Positions 13,101 to 21,372 of a stretch of 64,000 bases of DNA are shown one piece after another. A program made the position numbers and the translations under genes. The DNA is taken from positions 124,001-188,000 of the forward strand of contig JAWPHD010001824.1 of assembly GCA_037043455.1 (NCBI GenBank). The letters run 5' to 3'. Below the pieces are notes generated by a model that worked only from the letters and a program-made list of their open reading frames with translations, was not told the DNA's origin and did not search any database. This stretch comes from Cyrtodaria siliqua. Its lineage: Eukaryota; Mollusca; Bivalvia; Adapedonta; Hiatellidae. Numbering within the stretch: position 1 is the first letter of the stretch; each line of letters opens with the position of its first letter.

Positions 13101-13525
13101 ATATATCTGCGTCAGAAGTTTGAAGAGCCTTAGCTCTAAATGGATCTAATAAATAGGTGACGGACGTACGGACGCACTGGCCGACAACGGTTACACTATA
13201 TGATTCCTCCACTATCGTGGTTCGCGGCATACACAGGCATCGTGTGAATTACACTTATTTGAAATAACAGCAATAATTCAAGATCTAAATTATATGTATC
13301 AACACTGTGACCTACAATTTATAAATCCTACAGCAATAATAACTGATCAAACTAGATTGCTAAAAAATGAAATTAGCTGTGTTAAATAATCATTCCGTTT
13401 AAGCGGGAATTGTTATTGTCACGTTGTGGATGAAAGTTGCTTAAACCTCTGATTTCGTTTACACAAATGACAAAATTTAAATAATTCATTTACAGGAAGA
13501 TGAGTCATGTCAAACAGAAACGTGA
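2683..13525 (+). CDS. Mucin-like single-pass membrane protein, 3' part of gene (spliced, five visible exons)
   Basis: Exons 2683-2861, 3464-3645, 4679-5182, 11294-11400 and 13496-13525 join in one frame; intron phases match at every junction (2, 1, 1, 0) and all introns are GT-AG. The product has a Cys-rich ectodomain of about 120 residues with several Asn-X-Thr/Ser sites, a Thr-rich stalk typical of O-glycosylated mucins, one hydrophobic helix and a short basic juxtamembrane stretch. The ectodomain resembles CUB-like beta-sandwich modules but I cannot assign it firmly. The signal peptide and first exon(s) are missing, probably left of the window. In the last exon a TGA at 13523 ends the frame after nine codons, while the frame stays open afterwards to 14815. 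The 6.1-kb fourth intron is filled with mobile elements. Likely a cell-surface receptor or adhesion protein; function unknown. Confidence 0.6.
3464..3645 (+). CDS. Ectodomain exon 2 of mucin-like gene
   Basis: A strong polypyrimidine tract and CAG precede 3464; the exon ends CTATG before GTAAAA. Read in phase it gives SNTSCDQLLLLSDENGTEVA, then WDCFD and NYVTYTLQNNRTLDDGQIWV. Two Cys residues could pair with those of the previous exon; NTS, NGT and NRT are N-glycosylation sites. Confidence 0.6.
3646..4678 (+). other. Intron of mucin-like gene, contains a long foldback
   Basis: GT at 3646 and AG at 4677-4678. Apart from the foldback at 4333-4510, nothing was recognised. Confidence 0.5.
4333..4510. 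repeat. Near-perfect foldback hairpin, 87-bp arms
   Basis: Arms 4333-4420 and 4423-4510 are inverted copies: AAGAAATAAAATATTTCC on the left answers GGAATATTTTATTTCTTA on the right, and GGGTTTATATTGT answers ACAATATAAACCC. Only two or three bases (TA) separate GCGGGCC from GGCC, so the element is nearly all stem. It could be a foldback MITE or an inverted duplication. It sits inside an intron, so a transcript would contain a long double-stranded RNA. Confidence 0.75.
4679..5182 (+). CDS. Thr-rich stalk exon of mucin-like gene
   Basis: A single 168-codon exon, phase 1 at both ends. It opens DSKTANITINCPANPTSAC and then becomes almost pure Thr with Pro, Ser, Met and Lys interruptions (TTTPTTT, TTTTMTTTTTP patterns), a classic PTS mucin domain. 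Codons ACA, ACC, ACG and ACT are all used, so the amino acid rather than the DNA repeat looks conserved. Ends SSTTANAFSSTSSDT. The valine-rich reading on the opposite strand is only its complement. Confidence 0.7.
5768..5866. repeat. Inverted repeat, about 33-bp arms
   Basis: Arms TACTTAGGTCACCGCAATTG and onward (5768-5802) and its complement ending CAATAGGGTGTACACC... GCGGTGACCTAAGTA (5829-5864) flank a 26-bp AT-rich loop. It abuts SINE A (minus copy) on its right. Confidence 0.7.
5870..6055 (-). mobile_element. tRNA-derived SINE, family A (minus copy)
   Basis: The minus strand carries a tRNA-like head with a B-box-like GGTTCAATCCCC and an A-box-like region, preceded by GCGGAAATTCCCGTGTCGCG. 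The same modules in the same order occur on the plus strand at 10452-10700. It borders the truncated LINE starting near 6057. Confidence 0.65.
6057..7260 (+). pseudogene. 5'-truncated LINE (jockey/CR1 type), RT C-terminal half
   Basis: Translation with small frame breaks gives the RT catalytic motif C as LMLFADDMVIVGKSPNDLQK, then NWGLQVNPDKSKIVVFRKRG, a thumb region with NYACEIWGFSKSKEIERIHL, and a C-terminal tail LRLSSHQLRIEIGRYG followed by a Cys/His region CNSGDLEDEYHFICVC. Motifs A and B and the endonuclease are absent. Stops near 6291 and 6389 and a shift near 7100 show it is dead. It resembles jockey/CR1-clade elements; the clade is not settled. Confidence 0.8.
7740..8815 (+). repeat. 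Tandem array, about 165-bp unit, six divergent copies
   Basis: Each unit contains a TCTGAAACTACAAGAGCTAGAGG-like block (near 7795, 7958, 8120, 8279, 8443 and 8615), then CTCTACCA, a GGTGACC...GGGGTCAAATATGGCC block and TACATAGAGTTATATAGGAAA. The array ends GTGGGTCTCTTGTTT, the same terminal motif as other arrays here. Short open frames in it are coincidental. Confidence 0.8.
9862..10030 (+). mobile_element. tRNA-derived SINE, family D
   Basis: GTGGATAGCATGGGAGAC followed about 30 bp later by the B-box-like GGTTCAAGCC, then CTTGGGCAAGACACTTTTACC and a T-rich run near 10010. The phrase after the tRNA-like head is familiar from Deu/Meta-type SINE bodies; that assignment is from memory. Confidence 0.5.
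10086..10196 (+). repeat. C-rich run and (CA)n microsatellite
   Basis: C-rich runs broken by A are followed by about 25 CA repeats and a short CT tract. Confidence 0.95.
10452..10700 (+). mobile_element. tRNA-derived SINE, family A (plus copy)
   Basis: GCGGAAATTCCCGTGTCGCG begins the element. The tRNA-like head GGTGGTGTAATGGTTAACAC (A-box region) is followed by GTAGTTCAATCCCC (B box, 10647-10660) and GAGGCCGATGTTTGAACGTC. It is the inverted relative of 5870-6055. It lacks a real anticodon stem and CCA end, so it is not a tRNA gene. Confidence 0.65.
11294..11400 (+). CDS. Transmembrane exon of mucin-like gene
   Basis: Phase 1 entry completes Glu and continues MTIIILGVLVGVLVIAVIIL then GCWLYFQKCRHRNDQ, a textbook single helix with basic stop-transfer residues. 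Donor CAA|GTATTT. Exon entry phase 1 and exit phase 0 mean that skipping this exon changes the acceptor needed downstream. Confidence 0.7.
11401..13495 (+). other. Intron with degenerate tandem array
   Basis: 11740-13170 holds about seven eroded units of roughly 150 bp sharing a GTCATGGTGACC-type block and a GTGTATGACGTT-type block. The right end carries GACGGACGTACGGACG (near 13160), so the array is in minus orientation. A hairpin repeat F copy (minus) is inserted at 11865-11995. 13200-13490 shows nothing else. Confidence 0.6.
11865..11995 (-). repeat. Hairpin repeat family F, minus copy
   Basis: The minus strand reads ...GAGGCGCGAGAAG...CCTCTCATGAACAGACCCAATAAAACCGAATT in order, matching the 17340 and 51230 copies. 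The stem is slightly mispaired in this copy. Confidence 0.6.
13496..13525 (+). CDS. Last coding exon of membrane isoform, ends at in-frame TGA
   Basis: After TTTACAG the phase-0 frame reads EDESCQTET then TGA (13523-13525), next base C. This would give a 15-20-residue cytoplasmic tail. Continuing through the TGA the frame is LFESHSCPANVKFNHEKEYN and stays open to 14815. Confidence 0.5.
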   Translation, partial: EDESCQTET

Positions 13526-14815
13526 CTTTTCGAATCACATTCCTGTCCAGCTAATGTGAAATTCAACCACGAAAAGGAATATAATAAAGATCATATGAGA
13601 CTGGAAAAAGCAGACGTAGACGAAACAGTAATAACAGAAACAGATGAAGAAAAAATAAAAACCACAAAAGAAGCTGAAGTTAACGAGGAAAAAGTAGATA
13701 CTAACAAATATCTTGATGAAGAAGACAACGAACAGGACGAAGCAGAACAAAATAATCAACTCGAACAAGATTGTTCTAATCTAAACTATTCAGAGCAAAA
13801 TGACGAGAAATGCATAGTAAATTTAAAAGAAGACCCACCTTGCGAGGAGCTGAATAAGCTGTTATTAACTGAAGAAAAACAAATTGAAGCTTCTTACAGT
13901 TCATTAGAATTGTCAAAAGAACAACCTCATAACCAAACCCATGCAGAAACGTTGAAGACCACTGAGAATACAGCGACGAAAGAACTCGAAATATCAACGA
14001 CCGAATCGGATATACCCCCAGTTGAAAAACAACAAGAGAATGTAAATATGAGTTTGAATGGGGAATCTTCAAATTATAATATAGACATTGATATGGTCGC
14101 CACTATGTCTGTTGTTGAGGAACCCAAAAGAAAACGACACAAGAAGAAGAAAAATAAAGAATGTATAACAGAAAAAGCAACGTTGGATTCAACCGTAGAA
14201 GCATCGAATATAGAAACTAAATCCAAATTTCAAGAAACCCTCGTTCCAGACAGTTTTGTCTATGGTGTAGAACCGTTGCAAAACAATCCTGCTTTGATTG
14301 AAAAGAATGAACATTGTTCAAATCACCCATTGGATACTAATGGAATTGTTGAAACGTTCTCTTCAACTACAGTACAAAACCCCGAACACAATAACGTCAT
14401 TGTGACTCCAGCAAAAAGGAAGAAAAAGGACAAAACATGCGACAACCGGGAGAGTAGATCGAAAGAAGATAAACAAGAATCTAGATATGCAAAATTATAT
14501 AAAGCGACGGCGCGTTCATTCACTGAAGAGGAAATGTTAGAGAGAGATATTATGAACGAAATCTTTATGAGTAAAATGAAGACTGTACACTTGAAAAGGA
14601 AAAGATATGCAAAACAGACGAAAGAGGATACAATGGAAGCACATTCGTTTGTAAGTGACGGGTACCAAGATAACCCTCAACAAAACTCAAAAGGTAGAAA
14701 TAGACTGTTTTCAAATAAAGTCTCACCGACCACAACCACTTATATATCTCCATATGCGGATGCACCACCTGCTACTCTTGAGGGTGACACGATGAAATCA
14801 ATTCCCCGCTATTAG
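13526..14815 (+). CDS. Long open frame after the TGA: Lys/Glu-rich tail
   Basis: 429 sense codons run in the same frame as exon 13496 and end in TAG. The product is hydrophilic, low in aromatic residues and rich in Glu, Lys, Asp, Thr and Asn, probably disordered. Three basic clusters resemble nuclear localisation signals: PKRKRHKKKKNKE (near 14124), PAKRKKKDK (near 14408) and LKRKRYAK (near 14593). There is a stretch TARSFTEEEMLERDIMNEIF that looks helical. AATAAA follows at 15045-15050. Three explanations compete: readthrough of TGA, a second isoform using the acceptor CCTGTCCAG at 13550 joined to the stalk exon (phase 1, giving Ala then NVKFNH), or a sequencing error or recent null allele. 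In-frame survival of this length argues that it is translated. No family recognised. Confidence 0.5.
   Translation, partial: LFESHSCPANVKFNHEKEYNKDHMRLEKADVDETVITETDEEKIKTTKEAEVNEEKVDTNKYLDEEDNEQDEAEQNNQLEQDCSNLNYSEQNDEKCIVNLKEDPPCEELNKLLLTEEKQIEASYSSLELSKEQPHNQTHAETLKTTENTATKELEISTTESDIPPVEKQQENVNMSLNGESSNYNIDIDMVATMSVVEEPKRKRHKKKKNKECITEKATLDSTVEASNIETKSKFQETLVPDSFVYGVEPLQNNPALIEKNEHCSNHPLDTNGIVETFSSTTVQNPEHNNVIVTPAKRKKKDKTCDNRESRSKEDKQESRYAKLYKATARSFTEEEMLERDIMNEIFMSKMKTVHLKRKRYAKQTKEDTMEAHSFVSDGYQDNPQQNSKGRNRLFSNKVSPTTTTYISPYADAPPATLEGDTMKSIPRY
13551..13555 (+). other. Alternative splice acceptor candidate
   Basis: CTTTTCGAATCACATTCCTG then TCCAG ends at 13550. Joining the phase-1 donor at 5182 to 13551 reads straight into the long tail frame, skipping the transmembrane exon and the TGA. 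Joining the phase-0 donor at 11400 here would give an early stop instead. Confidence 0.35.
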
Positions 14816-15580
14816 CAGGGATTTAAAACATCACACAGGCGCCATTAAACGTCTTTGACCATCTTTTATGGAACATAAAAAAAAGGAAATTGTATCATTA
14901 TGGGCTAATTTGTGCATAAATTGGGGTAATGGTCTCAACAGATTTTGTAAAAAAATATAGGTTTTACATAAAGATGAGCTTTAAATGTTATTGTAATTAA
15001 ATGTTCTTTAATTTAATACAATTTTAGCAGAATTGTGACCAATGAATAAATGATAAGACTTCAAAAAGGTATTATTTAGCTATTTCATGGACTTGTTCAA
15101 CTTTTTGGACAGATTGACGTCGGTGGCATCACAAATTATTTTAAAAAATTTAACAATCATGGTGACCTACCATTATTTTTGCCTTTTCTGTCTATATATA
15201 TAACAGACTTACTGTACAAAAAGTTTAAAGAAAATCTGTTATGCAGAAAAAACTGTAGAAAATGTCTTTAAATCGAACTTTTTTTCTTTAGATGATTAAA
15301 AATATAGGCATTATACGATTTCGCTTCCTCGTTAATTAATTTGGTGTGGCCTTATGAATAAATATGTTACATAGCTTGCATAACGTTTGTTCTACATACT
15401 CGTGCATGTTATTTGTAAAGTTATATGACATATGCAGTACGATTAACGAATTTTTTTATTTGATCAACAAACTTACTTAATTCGACGTAAAACTCAACAC
15501 AATGACATCCCAACGGTTTAATCGAGAAACGAAGTTTGATTAATCTATCGTAGCAGTACGACATTTTAAATTTTCAAAAT
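14816..15580 (+). other. 3' UTR and downstream DNA
   Basis: AATAAA at 15045-15050 is a plausible polyadenylation signal, 230 bp after the stop. Beyond it the sequence is AT-rich with no recognisable feature. Confidence 0.5.
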
Positions 15581-15589
15581 GTTGGATTT

Positions 15590-15840
15590 TATAGACATCA
15601 ATATAATTTGTTTGTTTGTATGGTGTTTTACGTCATTTTCAACACATGTACGGTTATATATGACGGTCGATTTTTTTGTGGTGGAGGCAGACCACCCACT
15701 TTTCCTGGGTAGAACCAGTACGTACTGTACACCTCCCGTCATCCGTAAGAATCGACACTTTCTCACTTACACGTCGAGATCCCAGTGGGATTCGAACCCG
15801 CAGCGGTGAGAGGCGAAGGTTCAGGTCTCACATATCTCCA
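15590..15840 (-). mobile_element. tRNA-derived SINE, family B (minus copy)
   Basis: The minus strand reads CCTTCGCCTCTCACCGCTGC then GGGTTCGAATCCC (perfect B box), a body with GGTCTGCCTCCACCACAAA, and the tail GACGTAAAACACCATACAAAC. The plus copy at 28521-28763 has the same order. The body alone recurs at 37315-37380. Confidence 0.8.
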
Positions 15841-15849
15841 CTGAAAGCT

Positions 15850-16650
15850 CATGGACCTAGAGACAAATGGAAACAATAATAATTCTATTTTTTTTCAATT
15901 TTAGACAATTTTTAATTTGAAAAATAGGTTTTTCTTTGCTTTAGCATATATCTACAGTGTAAAAGACAGATGATACAGAAAATTCCATGTTGATATCAGG
16001 TTTCATTCAAATTTCAGAAGTGTTTGACCGAAGCACCACATATTTAGCTAGATAGTGTATGAATTTTGTATTTTCCATAGGGGTGATTGGTTATTACGCA
16101 TGATGTTTTACTTTCATTGTTAAAGCTACACAATCCAACTGTCATTGTATAACAACACAACACGTATGTATAGTATCGTTGCTTTGCAGTATTGGGTGTC
16201 GACTTGTGGTTTCATTTTTACGGTCCATACCTGACTTTATCATATACATCACTACAAATATGTTGTATTTGAATATACGATACAACATAGAACTAGCTAG
16301 TCATATCAAGCAGGATTTCGTTGCCGGGCAATAAAGCTTTATCACACGCGTGAAATATAGGGTGAACAAATGTCATATCACGGAAATAACCAAATGTTCA
16401 TCTCGATCCTTTTACCGGAGTGATACGGAAAAAACGATTAGTTACGATTGTATACGATTTGTCACGGTTATTGTTTGTCGTCTGCGTTTCATTAGTTACT
16501 TCCATCCTGTTTTCGCGGCAGATTATTAGCTATAAAATCATTATCCGTGGATAAAATAACCACTTATGACAATTCACCTTGATTAGAAAATTTCAAATTC
16601 AATGGAATTCACTTTCAATAAGATTTCGGACAAAAATAAATGTTGTGTAC
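15850..16650. other. No feature recognised
   Basis: AT-rich single-copy-looking DNA with no coding frame or repeat shared with the rest of the window. Confidence 0.4.
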
Positions 16651-16653
16651 CAC

Positions 16654-17335
16654 TTACGCGACAGACATGAGCACATCAGAATGGACTAGATCAAAACTAT
16701 TTTTTCTCTCTGAAAAGCAGCGTAGTGAGTGAGCAGAAGTTGAAATATTAGCCTTGTTAAGCTGAAGTTCTTTAGGATAAATATTATTAACCATAGTTGG
16801 AAAGAAGGGGTTGTCAATGTTCAATATGTCATCCAGATACCGAGAGGTGTCATTAAAGGCTTCAATAACATCTGCCTGTGTATCTGGTGAAAGACTAAAC
16901 ATGAAATCTCTTTCATAGCAAAATAAAAACAAATCTGCGACAAGTGGTGCACAGTCCGTACCCATAGGGATACCAACAATTTGTCTATAAACGGTTTTTC
17001 CATACCTGACGAAAATATTATCTAATAGGAAGATGAGTGCTTCACAAACTTCATAGCAAGTCCACATATTATAATTGTCTAAACTGCCGTTAGTAAAAAA
17101 CGCTTTAATATTATTACATGCTAAAAATGTAGTATTTTCTCTAGCGAATGTTTTTTGAATAAGAGAAATTAGCTGTCTTTAATAAGGTGATGTGGTAAGG
17201 TTGTATATAAGTGTAGAGAAATCATAAGTGCTTATTGATGAAACTTGACCTTTATTGAAAATGTTATCAAGAACGTCTCCTGAATTTTGTATAGACCAAG
17301 TTACATTTATTCGTTTATGTGTGTCTTGTCAAGCC
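16654..17335 (-). pseudogene. YLDD retroelement, RT core fragment
   Basis: The minus strand encodes an RT core with motif B-like GIPMGTDCAPLVADLFLFCY and motif C SRYLDDILNIDNPFF, then NIYPKELQLNKANIS. Upstream (17068-17335), in broken frames, are SSISTYDFSTL, TTFLACNNIKAFFTNGSLDN and a DKTHKRINVTW-like region. After NKANIS the similarity to other copies is lost, so the C-terminal third is missing. The family is common in invertebrates and is Penelope-like or a near relative; YLDD would be the catalytic Asp pair. Confidence 0.75.
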
Positions 17336-17790
17336 AATTATTTGTGGCTTTAAGGTAGAATATCGCTTAGCCGGTGCCAGGAGGCGTGAGAGATGTTCCA
17401 CTTCACATTACCTCTCATAAACAGACTCAATACAGCCGAGTCTGCTGCTTTTGTCTCTTGTTTGTGTTTGTTGCTTCTAGGGAATCCTCTTTTCAGTATT
17501 TATTGACATTCACACTAGCGTTTGCATAGTGCTGTGTGACGGACGTAAAAGGTTGCCCCGCATACAAATCAGTAGTGTTATTACTTACTGGTCCTTTGGG
17601 ATCATGAAGCCCAGTCTTTGTGACTTTAAGTTAAAATATCGCTTAAGCCGGTGCTAGGAGGCGTGAGCGGTGCTGCACTCTACATTACCTCTTATGAACA
17701 GACTCAATAAAGCCGAGTCTGCTATATTGTCTCTTGTTTGTGTTTGTTGCCTCCAGGGAATCCCCTTTACAGTATTTATATCGCATATAT
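17325..17790 (+). repeat. Hairpin repeat family F, two tandem copies
   Basis: Units near 17340 and 17590 share TAGAATATCGCTTAAGCCGG, GGAGGCGTGAG, CCTCT, and the hairpin CAGACTCAATAAAGCCGAGTCTG, then TCTCTTGTTTGTGTTTGTTG. The second unit ends in AGTATTTAT. Confidence 0.75.
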
Positions 17791-20189
17791 TAACATATCT
17801 TTTTTTCTTTTTCAAATCTATGCTTTTGAATGTTGCGTATTTGAAGGTTCTAATATAGAACATATGTATTGTATGTTTTCATCCAAGCGATTATGCTATG
17901 ATTGACAATTTTCCATGTGCATATGTGGGCAGTTTTAAGGATTATAGTCCCTCCGCCTTTTAACCAATAGTAAATCCTAACGGTATAGGTACAACGGAGT
18001 CTGGACTGTACCGCTTTCATATTTAACATGTTTACTGTATATACCCGTGTTCCAGATGAAGCTACACCCGATAAATTTTGTAATTACTAAAGCGATAGTC
18101 ACCTTTTACTTTTAAAGCGCTCGATCAAAACCTGTATATAACCACAAAAGTAAACATATATTCCCAGCCTAGCATTATTAGCGTATGCTACCCGCTTTTT
18201 GTTTTCTTTGAAAGGGCATGTATTTATATAGATTGTGTAGCTTTAAGTTATTCAGCTGCCGAAGGCAGCTGGCTCTTATATGGGTTTAGAATATGTCTGT
18301 GGTTGACAGACTGTGAATCATGTAGCCGACAATAAGCATGCATTACAACTTCAATTCCTAGGGAACCCGTCTAAAAAACTTGAATGGTATAAACAAATAT
18401 TTTTTCAATGTTCACGTTTTCGTAGAGCAGTCTACTAAAGTGTAGAATGCGGCAATATTTCCGGGATCTTTATGTCCGGGAATTTTTACGGAGCATAATA
18501 AAACTGTAAGTGAAACTGAATGAAACCGCAAGTATTGAAATGGAATAAGTGCAAATCTGTATTTTAATGGAATAATACCTTTTTATGGAATAATACCCAT
18601 TTATAATGCGGTATTCTCGTAAATAAACCCTGGAAAAGCGTTCCTTCAAATACACAAACCCCTAGAAAATCTAAAAAATGCTCCCATTATTGTTGTTTTT
18701 AAATAATAAATATTGGAAATACATCTCTGGATGTTTTTTCCTTTACGCCCCTAACCCAACCCCTCCATCACCATCGCAACCCACATACTCCAGAAATCTC
18801 GTCATGCTACCTTACATCATTCGATCACGTATACATCAACTCCTATAGAAATTATCTATTGGCAACAGAAATAGAAATTACCCCACCCCTCTTGTAAAAA
18901 ATCTAGATAATCTATCTGAACCCTTGACACCTGGGTAGATAGAATCCGGTCTAGTACCAACATTGGGGACAACCCTGGAGAATGCTGCTTCTAGGCTAGT
19001 AATAATACATGTGTACATTTTTTGGAGAAAATTTAACTGTGTAATAATCAATAATTCATTATTTGATGGGAATCTCAACTTTTCAACCACATACACAATA
19101 ATGCCGACGTCTCGGACAAGATGTTAACATCGCTCACTAATCCTGGAGCGGTATTAATGACCGGTAGAGTATCATCCGTCTGCTGAAGAAGTCCTAAGTA
19201 CTGGACGAAAGCTCCAGGTTAGCTAATTTAGTGTGTATATGGTTGAAAAGTTAACTTTCCCATCAAAATAAATGTGAACATGCGTATGTACTGGCTGGGT
19301 ACACACGTTGCTGCCCCACCCCCACAATGGCTGGGGAAATACATGATCAGTGTATAATGGTTTTCCGTGTATCCCCTCAGTGATTGCTAATATCCTAGAA
19401 CTTTTTCACAGATACGTGCTAAAAGGGCATTTAAATGGAAGGGGTATTGTGGGAAAGGTTATGGAGTTGGAGGATGGTTTTGTTTTAAATATTCCGAAAG
19501 TAGACTTTTTGTAATAACGCTTATTAATGACATATTTCCTAGTATTTTCCATCGCTACTTGCTCATTGAAAAAGCATGGGACTCTTGTTTATTTACTGAC
19601 TGCATGCTCCATGACCGATCAACTCAGGTATATAAATTGAGGTCCGCTTGTAGTTTTTTCTTTGTGTTACATTGCTATATCAGATGTAAGAAAATCTAAA
19701 CACAACTTTGTAATTTAGAAAAGCATATTCATAATTTAGCTAGTTTAAATACAAAACTTGTCTGATATTTCTTTAGTGTTTCTAGAACAAGAATGATAGC
19801 AAAGCATTAAATGAACAACTTTCTGTTGTGTGTTTATATTTTACTGCACACAAAAAGGCTTTATTGGGTGGACCTCATAATCTGAATCAAAATTGAATAT
19901 CACAATGTTCTCATGAAATTGCATGGCTAACAGTGATTGACAGTTACCTATAGAAATTATCTCCCCCCCCCCCCACCCCCATCCCCACACCCCAAATACA
20001 ATAGGCTCGAAATATGTCCTTAACGAATAACGTTTGGCATAACTGTTTAGTGATATGATTATAAGTTCTACATGTTGACCACTCCCCACCGCCAAAGATG
20101 ACCCTCGGGCATTGATCCTCAGTGCACTCCTGTTGAAACAGTATTCAAATTAATATGCAACATGGCCCTATTTGGAGGCCAGTTCCCAG
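17791..20189. other. No gene recognised
   Basis: A C run at 19962-19984 and short local repeats (AATGGAATAATACC near 18567-18600) are the only structure seen. Short open frames lack splice context or family resemblance. Confidence 0.4.
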
Positions 20190-20329
20190 GGAATGACTCC
20201 GAGAGTCCACGCAAAAAAACCCATATACATGTATTATATATAAATATCCTTTTTCAATCGGGAGATGTAAATCACGAAAGAAAGCGACAGTATCAGAAAT
20301 ATCAGCTCTACTGTGCTGAATTATTTACG

Positions 20330-20520
20330 ATTGAGATAGTATTAACCATAGTAGAAAAGAAAGGGTTTTCAGTATTTAATATATCATAGAGATAACAAAA
20401 GTGTTATCAGAGACTGCTGACAAAATAGCAATACAAAAACAAAATAAATCTGTGACATGAGACGCATAGTTTGTACCCACCGGAACACTAAAAATGTGTC
20501 TATATTCAGTAGGTAGTGGC
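20330..20520 (-). pseudogene. Strongly decayed YLDD retroelement RT fragment
   Basis: The minus strand reads FSVPVGTNYASHVTDLFCFC, an eroded form of GIPMGTDCAPLVADLFLFCY, followed about 25 codons on by remnants matching NDTSRYLDDILN. Several substitutions and stops are present. Confidence 0.5.
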
Positions 20521-20736
20521 CTGACCATATAATGGAATGTTCTAAATTGCGGTGAGTAAAATATGTTTAAGAGATATAGGTAGGTATATTATTTATAAAC
20601 ATTTCGCTCTCAAGAGCCATTGGAATTTTACAGTTTACTTACAGAAATTATTGTAACCCTCGACAAACAAGTTAAAATGAAGCTTCCGTGATAATAAATG
20701 ATTGAACTCTAAGGTCCCTGTCTATGTAGATACAAT

Positions 20737-20907
20737 AGGATTATTACTAGAGTAACGTGTTCTGGACGTTTGTATCACCTCAAGTAGGTAAATGACAGAT
20801 CAAGAATCTCACGAGAGGCGGAAACTCGAGTGTGATCCTTGATCTGGCATTTACCTACGAGAGGTGATACATAAACTTCCAGAACACGTTACTCTAGTAA
20901 TGATCCT
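20737..20907. repeat. Foldback element with about 68-bp arms
   Basis: Left arm 20737-20804 (GGATTATTACTAGAGTAACG to GACAGATCAAG) and right arm 20838-20907 (CTTGATCTGGCATTTACC to CTAGTAATGATCC) pair with few mismatches around a 33-bp spacer that has a small inner stem (CTCACGAG/CTCGAGTG). A non-autonomous foldback or MITE is the likeliest explanation. Confidence 0.8.
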
Positions 20908-21372
20908 TTTATTATATACTTCCTAGATATGATTAAAAAATAGAATATTTACATATCTGTGGCATACGCGTGCAATAAAGAAGATTTATAAATGTTTCAA
21001 GGCTTATTTTCAATAAAGCGCAGAAGGAAAATGGGCGTATCTTAATATATTTGGGGGTGTAGCTACAGCTTACAAGTTAAAGTTCATTGGTGTGACGTAC
21101 TTGTTTTGTTTGTTTGACGTAACGTCGTCTTGACGTTCTCGTGCAAATTGGTGTAAATGCGTGCATTTTTAGGAATTTCCCTGTTCTATTTTAAGTAGGA
21201 TAGTGATACGGAATCTATTTTTAGTAGCATACTGAGACGGATTCAGAAAACCTCTAGAGTTGATACAGGTTTTTGTATTTTTGTATTCCACTGTAAGAAA
21301 CTAAAGGTACTTTGTATATAGTTATTGGTATATAATAAAGTAGTATTCAAGGAAAAACTTTAAAATATACAG

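Noticed and set aside
13535..14768. Several minus-strand frames opposite the long tail
   Set aside because: They arise from the biased Glu/Lys codons of the plus-strand frame.
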